A stretch of DNA of 64,000 nt from Pedobacter sp. Hv1 (lineage in GTDB: Bacteria > Bacteroidota > Bacteroidia > Sphingobacteriales > Sphingobacteriaceae). Every line of letters begins with the position of its first letter. Positions within the stretch are counted from its first letter, which is position 1. The notes under the pieces were generated by a model that worked only from the letters and a program-made list of their open reading frames with translations, made no database searches and was not told the DNA's origin. The translations under genes and the position numbers were made by a program. Below are positions 57,950 through 64,000 of this stretch, piece by piece. The stretch covers positions 558,001 to 622,000 of the forward strand of contig NZ_LLWP01000001.1 of the NCBI RefSeq assembly GCF_001412215.1. Reading direction: 5' to 3'.

Positions 57950-58324
57950 TTATAGATCTTTAAGTTTATCTGCCAATTGTTTTAAGCGCTCATGCGTCAC
58001 TTCATCTAAGTTCTTTTCTTCTACCAAAAAAGAAACCAAACTATGGTAAGAACCACTAAAGTAATTGTCGAACACTTTGTCGAAAGCAAAATGTCTGTAA
58101 TCCTTTTCGGCTACTAATGGATAATAGGAAAAGACATTGCCATTGGCCTCCAACGCAACAAAGTTTTTTCCTTTTAAAACTTTTAATACCGTAGCCACTG
58201 TGTTGTAGGCAGGTTTAGGCTCGGGCATACCATCAGTAATTTCTTTGATCGTTGCCTTTTGCAACTGCCAAACAACCTTCATGAGCTGTTCTTCTGCCTT
58301 AGTCAATTCCCTAATTTCTTTCAT
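57950..58324 (-). CDS. BlaI/MecI/CopY-family transcriptional repressor
   Basis: A 124-residue winged-helix repressor. The N-terminal half reads LTKAEEQLMKVVWQLQKATIKEI and TVATVLKVLKGKNFV, the DNA-binding domain, and the C-terminal helices dimerise. The M56 protease encoded next should inactivate it. Palindromic sites overlap the start codon and extend upstream, so autoregulation is likely. Confidence 0.93.
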   Translation of the reverse strand: MKEIRELTKAEEQLMKVVWQLQKATIKEITDGMPEPKPAYNTVATVLKVLKGKNFVALEANGNVFSYYPLVAEKDYRHFAFDKVFDNYFSGSYHSLVSFLVEEKNLDEVTHERLKQLADKLKDL

Positions 58325-58360
58325 AGTACTATAAATATAATACTACAATTATAGTACTAT
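58323..58360. promoter_or_regulatory. Palindromic operator region of the blaI operon
   Basis: The perfect palindrome ATAGTACTAT occurs twice, at 58323-58332 and 58351-58360, 28 bases apart. Between and overlapping them lies a third dyad TACTA-N6-TAGTA (58341-58356). The first copy includes part of the blaI ATG. The spacing and dyad style suit a BlaI-type repressor that binds as dimers. Confidence 0.65.
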
Positions 58361-58423
58361 ATTTATAAGAAAAGAAATAAAGAGTTATAAATAATATAAG
58401 TAATTGATAATCAATAATTTAAA

Positions 58424-59422
58424 TTAATTCAATTGCTCAGTAAGCAAGCGCATTTCGATATGTGGCGAGTGTTTTTCGTACAAGATGGCATAAACAGCCC
58501 GACTGATCGGCATTTCTACCTTATATTTTTTATTGATGTGATGCATGCAGCTCACTGCATAATACCCTTCGGCAATCATATTCATTTCCAGCTGGGCTGA
58601 TTTTACGGTATAACCCTTCCCTATCATGTTACCAAAAGTACGGTTGCGGCTAAACTGCGAATAGGCAGTTACCAATAGATCGCCTAAATAGGCCGACTCC
58701 TTAATGTCTCTATCAATTGGGTGTACGGCATCAACAAAGTCTTTGATCTCTCTGATGGCATTAGAAATGAGCACTGCTTGGAAATTATCGCCATAACCCA
58801 ATCCATGGCAAATACCACTGGCTACAGCATATATATTTTTGAGCACCGCAGCGTACTCCGTTCCAAAAATATCATCAGAAACATTGGTTTTAATATACCT
58901 GGTATTCAAAAGTTTGGCAAAGGTATCTGCAAAAGAAAGATCTATACTTGCAATAGTTAAATAAGACAGCTTTTCCAACGCTACTTCCTCAGCATGGCAA
59001 GGCCCACTGATCACAGAAATATCTGTTATTGGCACCTCGTATTTTTGGTTGATAAATTCGCCGATGATCAGATTTTCATCTGGTACAATTCCCTTGATGG
59101 CCGAGATGATTTTTTTCCCTTTCAAATCGGCAGGACTAACGTCTTTTAAACTTTCTTTTAAAAAGGCCGCAGGAACATTTAAGATCAAATAGTCTGCGTT
59201 CTTGATAATTAAATTAATATCAGCCGAAATATTAGCTTCAGGCACTTTAATTTCTACTGAACTTAGGTAATTAGGGTTATGTTTAAATGCTTTGATATGC
59301 GCTATAGCTTCTTCATTGCGCATCCACCAAAAAATCTCCTTTTCGGCTAAATTATCAGACAACATTTTAACGATGGCTGTGGCCCAACTTCCGCCACCAA
59401 TCATTGCAATTTTAGGAATCAT
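58424..59422 (-). CDS. gpsA: Glycerol-3-phosphate dehydrogenase [NAD(P)+]
   Basis: A 332-residue enzyme that reduces dihydroxyacetone phosphate to glycerol-3-phosphate for phospholipid synthesis. The cofactor motif is IGGGSWATAI, the catalytic lysines lie in SAIKGIVPDEN and AAVLKNIYAVASGI, and SRNRTFGNMIGKGY and NMIAEGYYAV follow. A clean full-length match. It is downstream of the efflux adaptor gene on the same strand but separated by a hairpin. Confidence 0.96.
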   Translation of the reverse strand: MIPKIAMIGGGSWATAIVKMLSDNLAEKEIFWWMRNEEAIAHIKAFKHNPNYLSSVEIKVPEANISADINLIIKNADYLILNVPAAFLKESLKDVSPADLKGKKIISAIKGIVPDENLIIGEFINQKYEVPITDISVISGPCHAEEVALEKLSYLTIASIDLSFADTFAKLLNTRYIKTNVSDDIFGTEYAAVLKNIYAVASGICHGLGYGDNFQAVLISNAIREIKDFVDAVHPIDRDIKESAYLGDLLVTAYSQFSRNRTFGNMIGKGYTVKSAQLEMNMIAEGYYAVSCMHHINKKYKVEMPISRAVYAILYEKHSPHIEMRLLTEQLN

Positions 59423-59481
59423 ATCTCTTAAGATTTAACGATAGGTTCAAATACTAATATCCAAACCATCTAAAAAGGCAA

Positions 59482-59523
59482 AAGGTTTAAAGTAAAAGCT
59501 TTTATGCAATTACTTTAAACCTT
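59482..59523 (-). terminator. A+T-rich hairpin between the efflux adaptor and gpsA
   Basis: A perfect 14-base inverted repeat, AAGGTTTAAAGTAA / TTACTTTAAACCTT, with a 14-base loop, followed on the minus strand by TTTTGCCTTTTT. It may be a weak terminator after the adaptor gene. Confidence 0.5.
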
Positions 59524-59568
59524 ACCTAACTTGCCTCAAAAATACTTAATTATTATGATTTAAGCTGA

Positions 59569-60930
59569 TTACTTTTTCTTTTCAGTGCTAAACAACTTAT
59601 CCTTAGCAGTTTTCTCCACCTTCATGTTCTCTTTTAACTTGTTCTGAATAGCAGAATATGGTCCTGTAACAATCTCTTGTCCAGCCTTAAGTCCGGTTTT
59701 AACAATAATATACTGATCATTCTGAATACCAGTAGTTACTTCTGCTTGTTTAACGGTAGAAGTTTTACTGTCAAATAAATACACAAACTGTTTTACTTTT
59801 TTATCAGTTAATTTACTTTTTTGTTTATCCTGGTTCTGATCGTTTCCTTGGTTTGCCATCGGATCAGTAGATTTATCTTTATTGCTGGTAAATACCGCCT
59901 GAATTGGAACAGCTAAACTGGTTTCTGATTCGCTTTCGATATCAACAGTAGCTGATAAACCTGGTCTGAATGGAGAAGGTAAATCTTTTGCACCACCTTT
60001 TACTGAACTATAAGAATCTGCAATTAAACGAACTTTAACAGAGAAGTTAGTTACTTGATCTACTGAAGTAGTTGTCGTTCCAACACTAGTTGATGAACTT
60101 GCGATTTCAGTAACTACACCTTTAAATTTCTTATCTGCAAATGCATCAATTTCAATCGAAGCACTATCGCCAACGTTTACACGGTTGATATCATTTTCGT
60201 TTACTTCCACATTAACTTCCATGGTAGTTAAGTTAGAAATACGCATAATTTCTGTACCAGCCATTTGCGATGTTCCCAAAATACGATCTCCCAATTCGAT
60301 AGACAATTTTGAAACTACCCCATCAACTGGAGAATAGATGGTGGTTTTAGCCAAGTTTGCACCTGCTTCTTTTACGTTTGCACCATTTTGCTCTAAGCCA
60401 AATTTTGCACCAGTTACATTTTCTTTTGCACTAGCCAAGTTTGATTTTGCAGTTAAATAAGCGGCTTTTGCAGCATCAAATTCAGATGCAGAAATTACTT
60501 TTTTATTGAACAACTCAACATTACGTTTGTAAGTTGCCTCAGCATTTACAAAGTTAGCTTGAGACTGGATCAGTTGCTGCTCAGAAGCTGCAACACTTGC
60601 TTTTTGCGAGTTGTAAGAAGCTACTGCTCTCTCATAACCCGATTGTAAAACATCTGGTCTAACTTTACAAAGTAATTGACCTTTCTTTACTACATCGCCT
60701 TCTTTTACCAAAAGCTCTGTTACCTCTCCTGAAACCTCAGAACTTAATTTAACCTCTGTTTCTGGCTGTATTTTACCACTGGCAGTTACTGTTTCAACCA
60801 CTTTCTTTTCTGCTGCTTTATCTACAGTAACTTTTTCAATCTGTTCGCCACCAATAACGCCAGTAAACTTTAAAACTAGTAGTAATACAAGTATTAAACC
60901 GACGCCAATTAAAATGTGTTTAAGTTTCAT
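59569..60930 (-). CDS. Efflux periplasmic adaptor subunit (MacA/HlyD-like)
   Basis: A 453-residue membrane-fusion protein. N-terminal anchor (about residues 5-25), a lipoyl-like half motif VSGEVTELLVKEGDVVKKGQLL near residue 68, a coiled-coil hairpin over about residues 95-195, then SPVDGVVSKLSIELGD, a beta-barrel, and a membrane-proximal domain with an inserted Lys/Asp/Gln-rich stretch near 360-385. It would bridge a pump to TolC. It follows tolC by 32 bases, and no pump gene lies on the other side. Confidence 0.92.
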   Translation of the reverse strand: MKLKHILIGVGLILVLLLVLKFTGVIGGEQIEKVTVDKAAEKKVVETVTASGKIQPETEVKLSSEVSGEVTELLVKEGDVVKKGQLLCKVRPDVLQSGYERAVASYNSQKASVAASEQQLIQSQANFVNAEATYKRNVELFNKKVISASEFDAAKAAYLTAKSNLASAKENVTGAKFGLEQNGANVKEAGANLAKTTIYSPVDGVVSKLSIELGDRILGTSQMAGTEIMRISNLTTMEVNVEVNENDINRVNVGDSASIEIDAFADKKFKGVVTEIASSSTSVGTTTTSVDQVTNFSVKVRLIADSYSSVKGGAKDLPSPFRPGLSATVDIESESETSLAVPIQAVFTSNKDKSTDPMANQGNDQNQDKQKSKLTDKKVKQFVYLFDSKTSTVKQAEVTTGIQNDQYIIVKTGLKAGQEIVTGPYSAIQNKLKENMKVEKTAKDKLFSTEKKK

Positions 60931-60962
60931 AATTAAGGATAAGTATTGTTTGTTTGCTTTAT

Positions 60963-62324
60963 TTAAAATGTAATTTGTTTACCTAAATAATAATCTATCA
61001 CTTTTGCTCTAAAGATCAGGTCATATTTAGCTTGAATGGTATCTATTTCTGCTTTGTTTTTATTTGTCAATGCAGTGCTATAATCTAAAGAGTTCACCAA
61101 ACCTACATTGTAACGTTGTTCGATCACATAAAAGGCATCCTTTTGTGCTGCAAATGCATTAGTTGTCGATTCATAACGACCTTCTGCTGCCTTTAAGTCG
61201 GCAATTGCCTGATAGATTACCTTATTCAAGGTATTTTTTGCCAATAGCTCGTTTGTTTCATTTCTCATCAACTCAATTTTGGCACGGGTTACACCAGATC
61301 TTGCCTGTAAACCATTAAAGATCGGAATACTTAAGCTAAGCCCTAGTCCTTTACCTAAGTTGTTTTTAATTTGATCGTGAAATGTTGCATTGGCACCTGC
61401 AGCATTATAACTGTAAAAATAATTACTGCCATAACTTGCGTTGAATGAAAGCCTTGGATATAAATTACCTTTAGCTACTTGAACAGAAATCTTTGCGCCA
61501 GCTGTATTTATAGCCGCCAATTTGATATCTGGAAATTGGTTCATCGCATTGCTAAAAACCTCCTCAGCGTTATATTGAGCTGATGGTTTTTTAAAGCTAT
61601 CAATTAAGGGCACCTGGATATCATAAACAGTTGATGATGGTACATCCATTAATTGCGCCAAGGTTAAATATGAAATAGATAGTGCATTAGCAGCATTGGT
61701 TACACCTAGCTCTGCAGTGGCTACTTGTGATTTAGATTGCGACAAGTCTGCCAAAGTTTTGTTACCCACATCTAACAACTGTTGTTGTTGGTTCAATTGT
61801 TGTTTGGCTACAGTTAACTGATCTTGTGCTGCCTTTAATAGATCTTTATTATACAAAATCTGTAGATATGAAGTTACTACAGATAGAATCAAGTCATTTT
61901 TTACTTTTTCGGTAGCTGTTTTACTACCATCTACCAAGTATTTGTTTTCCTTAATCCTATTTATTTTTACAAAACCATTAAATACATCAATACCTGTACC
62001 GATGTTACCGCTTAAGCTATAACGCTGGTTATTCTCAAATAGACCTGAAGCCGACTGGTTCCTTCCCCAGTTCATGTTTTGGCCAATTGATCCATTTAAG
62101 GTTGGCAAAAGAGCCATTTTAGCTTGTTTCAAATTCTCTTCAGATAGACTTTCGTTCAATTTTGATTGTCTAACCTGTAGATTGTTTGTTAAAGTTTTAT
62201 CTATGGCCTGTTGTATGGTAATTACTTCTTGCGCATAGCTTTTTTGGCTTAAACTAGTTAATGCTGTTAAAGATAAAATAAATGTAAGCCCTTTTAAAAA
62301 GCTAGGATTGGCAACTTGTTTCAT
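60963..62324 (-). CDS. TolC-family outer-membrane efflux protein
   Basis: A 453-residue outer-membrane channel with two OEP repeats. The signal peptide (MKQVANPSFLKGLTFILSL to SYAQ) sets the start at 62324; an upstream ATG at 62441 would add 39 residues without family support and would overlap the divergent deacetylase gene. FNGFVKINRIKENKY and IPIFNGLQARSGVTRAKIEL are the repeated core motifs. It works with the adaptor encoded next. Confidence 0.92.
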   Translation of the reverse strand: MKQVANPSFLKGLTFILSLTALTSLSQKSYAQEVITIQQAIDKTLTNNLQVRQSKLNESLSEENLKQAKMALLPTLNGSIGQNMNWGRNQSASGLFENNQRYSLSGNIGTGIDVFNGFVKINRIKENKYLVDGSKTATEKVKNDLILSVVTSYLQILYNKDLLKAAQDQLTVAKQQLNQQQQLLDVGNKTLADLSQSKSQVATAELGVTNAANALSISYLTLAQLMDVPSSTVYDIQVPLIDSFKKPSAQYNAEEVFSNAMNQFPDIKLAAINTAGAKISVQVAKGNLYPRLSFNASYGSNYFYSYNAAGANATFHDQIKNNLGKGLGLSLSIPIFNGLQARSGVTRAKIELMRNETNELLAKNTLNKVIYQAIADLKAAEGRYESTTNAFAAQKDAFYVIEQRYNVGLVNSLDYSTALTNKNKAEIDTIQAKYDLIFRAKVIDYYLGKQITF

Positions 62325-62398
62325 AAAAAATAGTTTCACAATATTAAATAAACAATTAATTGAATTTTGTAAATTTTTAAGTACAGCCGTTATTTGTT

Positions 62399-62406
62399 TA
62401 CTTTTG
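62399..62406 (+). promoter_or_regulatory. Candidate -7 box for the deacetylase gene
   Basis: TACTTTTG fits TAnnTTTG and ends three bases before the ATG at 62410, implying a leaderless or nearly leaderless message. Confidence 0.45.
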
Positions 62407-62409
62407 GCT

Positions 62410-63066
62410 ATGTACTTGGTTAAATCTCCACTTCTACTCAAATGGTTCTATTCTGCTTTAACATGGAATAAGAGCCGCTCGAAAAAAATTATTTATTTAA
62501 CCTTTGACGATGGACCTATACCCAATGTTACAGACTTTGTACTAAATACTTTAAAAAGCTTTGAAGCAAAGGCAACTTTTTTCTGTATTGGCCACAATAT
62601 AACCAAACATCCTGAAGTTTTTGAAAATGTAAAAAATGCTGGTCATGCCATCGGAAACCATACCTTTAACCACTTAAAAGGCTGGAAAACAAATGATGAA
62701 ACCTACATTGCCAATTTTCTTCAATGCCAACAGCTTACGCAAAGCGAGCTCTTTCGTCCTCCATACGGAAAAATAAAAAAGAGCCAAATCAAAAAACTAA
62801 ACTCGGTTTACAGTTCTCAATTTTCGGTTTACCCTACTGAAACCTCGAATCGTAAGCTGCAAATTATCATGTGGGATGTTATTAGTGGTGATTTCGACCT
62901 CCAACTCTCCCCAGAAAAATGTTACCAAAACGTAATCAAAAATGCTAAAAATGGTTCTATTATTGTCTTTCACGATAGTTTAAAAGCTTTTGATCGTTTG
63001 CAATATGCCTTACCCAAAACATTAAAATATTTAAGCGAAAAAGGTTACCAATTTGGCACACTTTAA
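62410..63066 (+). CDS. Polysaccharide deacetylase family protein (NodB fold)
   Basis: A 218-residue carbohydrate esterase 4 domain that removes acetyl groups from a sugar polymer or peptidoglycan. Motifs in order: TFDDGPIP (catalytic Asp and metal Asp), GNHTFNH (metal His pair), RPPYGK, and IIVFHDS near the end. The start at 62410 (MYLVKSPLLLKWFYSALTW) gives the usual short N-terminus; an in-frame ATG at 62308 overlaps the divergent tolC start and the -7 box. Substrate not known. Confidence 0.88.
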   Translation: MYLVKSPLLLKWFYSALTWNKSRSKKIIYLTFDDGPIPNVTDFVLNTLKSFEAKATFFCIGHNITKHPEVFENVKNAGHAIGNHTFNHLKGWKTNDETYIANFLQCQQLTQSELFRPPYGKIKKSQIKKLNSVYSSQFSVYPTETSNRKLQIIMWDVISGDFDLQLSPEKCYQNVIKNAKNGSIIVFHDSLKAFDRLQYALPKTLKYLSEKGYQFGTL

Positions 63067-63419
63067 CATTTCGGCTATGAGCGAAGTTAATGCCAAGCCT
63101 ATCACAAAACAATAACACGCTATATTACAGTTAATTAAGTTTAAAAATAAAACAATTACTGTTCATAAATGCACAAAAGTGTTCGATAGTGGACATAATT
63201 GGAGTTGAAAGTGAAAAGTTGAAAGCCCAAAGCGGAAAGCTGTTCAAAGTTCACAGTTTATGGTTTAAAGTTGTAGTTTTCTGTTCTTTAACATGCCATA
63301 AAAATTATTTAGAATATTTCCAAATAATATAATGAGATAGAGATGATAGCGTTACGCCTGTTTTTTTTGTAAATTCGCTACCAATTAGACGAATAGATTA
63401 CTTTTAACACAATTTATCA
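63067..63419. other. Intergenic region before aconitase, with word-like repeats
   Basis: No convincing ORF. From about 63200 to 63275 the plus strand holds GTTGAAAGTGAAAAGTTGAAAGCCCAAAGCGGAAAGC, GTTCAAAGTTCACAGTTTATGGTTTAAAGTTG: short words with small changes, resembling in reverse complement the block at 27820-27850. No clear TAnnTTTG box near 63420. Confidence 0.5.
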
Positions 63420-64000
63420 ATGGCTTTTGATATAGAAATGATCAAAAAGGTATATGCTAATTTTAGTAGCCGTGTAGATGCGGCACGTAAAGTAGTAGGC
63501 AGACCTTTAACACTTTCAGAGAAAATATTATACACACACCTTTGGGATGGAAATGCAAATACAGCATTTATCCGTGGTACGGACTATGTTGATTTTGCAC
63601 CAGATAGAGTTGCAATGCAAGATGCAACTGCACAAATGGCCTTGCTACAATTTATGCAAGCTGGTCGCCCACAAGTTGCTGTTCCTTCTACTGTTCACTG
63701 TGATCACTTAATTACTGCAAAGTCGGGTGCTGAAATTGATCTACCTCATGCCAATAAAGAAAGTAAAGAGGTTTTTGATTTCCTTGCTTCTGTTTCAAAT
63801 AAATATGGTATCGGTTTCTGGAAACCAGGAGCTGGTATTATTCACCAAGTGGTATTAGAAAATTATGCTTTCCCTGGTGGAATGATGATCGGTACGGATA
63901 GCCATACTGTAAATGCAGGTGGTTTGGGTATGGTTGCCATTGGTGTTGGTGGTGCTGATGCCTGCGATGTAATGGCCGGCCTACCTTGGGAGCTTAAATT
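63420..64000 (+). CDS. Aconitate hydratase, 3' end outside window
   Basis: First 193 residues of aconitase (citrate to isocitrate), the mitochondrial-type AcnA-like group. Clear motifs are [41 protein letters not shown], the [20 protein letters not shown] stretch and [20 protein letters not shown]. The cluster cysteines lie beyond base 64000. The start codon ATG is at 63420. The reading frame is open to the window end. Confidence 0.93.
   Translation, partial: MAFDIEMIKKVYANFSSRVDAARKVVGRPLTLSEKILYTHLWDGNANTAFIRGTDYVDFAPDRVAMQDATAQMALLQFMQAGRPQVAVPSTVHCDHLITAKSGAEIDLPHANKESKEVFDFLASVSNKYGIGFWKPGAGIIHQVVLENYAFPGGMMIGTDSHTVNAGGLGMVAIGVGGADACDVMAGLPWELK

Noticed and set aside
56245..58324. BlaR1/BlaI as regulators of the metallo-beta-lactamase at 20009-20719
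   Set aside because: They are 36 kb apart and the palindromes at the blaI start are not found upstream of aguB.
62324..62441. Upstream ATG start for tolC
   Set aside because: It would add 39 residues before the signal peptide and cross the divergent deacetylase start.

Overview
The window looks like chromosomal DNA of a Bacteroidota bacterium, most likely Sphingobacteriaceae and close to Pedobacter. The signs are two SusC/SusD loci, each with a FecR anti-sigma factor and an ECF sigma factor, lineage-typical families (DUF4293, M56/BlaI pairs, S51 cyanophycinases), A+T-rich intergenic DNA, and many genes preceded by the Bacteroidota -7 box TAnnTTTG. I assign the genus from general resemblance only. 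I see no rRNA, tRNA, CRISPR array, transposase or phage gene.

Layout. 1-3957 (+): an ABC-2 permease cut by the window edge, an NADPH-dependent FMN reductase, aquaporin Z and enolase. 4014-13263 (-): polysaccharide-type locus 1, transcribed sigma factor, FecR, SusC, SusD, GH89 alpha-N-acetylglucosaminidase. It lies between eno and a DivIC/FtsB gene that is often next to eno. 13366-17850: divIC, a secreted protein of unknown function, a VWA-like membrane protein coupled to a TRIC-type channel, and an L,D-transpeptidase. 17933-21584 (-): fabG and a tight aguB / subclass B1 metallo-beta-lactamase / aguA cluster. 21717-24437: a divergent NarL-type response regulator and TPR histidine kinase. 24434-33699 (mostly -): a CWC zinc protein, a lipoprotein, class I ribonucleotide reductase (nrdB, nrdA), RlpA, a gene with an apparent start-proximal frameshift, MsrB, SucD and a dicarboxylate symporter.

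33926-43342: a lipoprotein, then locus 2 on the minus strand: sigma factor, FecR, SusC, SusD and two secreted cyanophycinase-like S51 peptidases. The enzymes suggest capture and hydrolysis of a cyanophycin-like peptide polymer rather than a glycan. 43379-49621: ABC exporter, truA, a plus-strand run of DUF4293, DinB-like, alpha/beta hydrolase and NAD(P)-binding genes, and a protein that matches only the N-terminal part of Bacteroidota RluA-type pseudouridine synthases. 49767-58324: a DEAD-box helicase with an RGG-like tail, aldo/keto reductase, AraC regulator, and a blaI / M56 sensor / TlpA-like operon with palindromes at the blaI start. 58424-64000: gpsA, an efflux adaptor and TolC without a pump gene, a polysaccharide deacetylase, and the 5' part of aconitase running off the window.

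The points most worth following are the metallo-beta-lactamase overlapping both agmatine-pathway genes, the candidate cyanophycin-use locus, a possible small antisense RNA opposite the susC leader of locus 1, several genes whose -7 box implies nearly leaderless mRNA, and families of dispersed intergenic word-like repeats.
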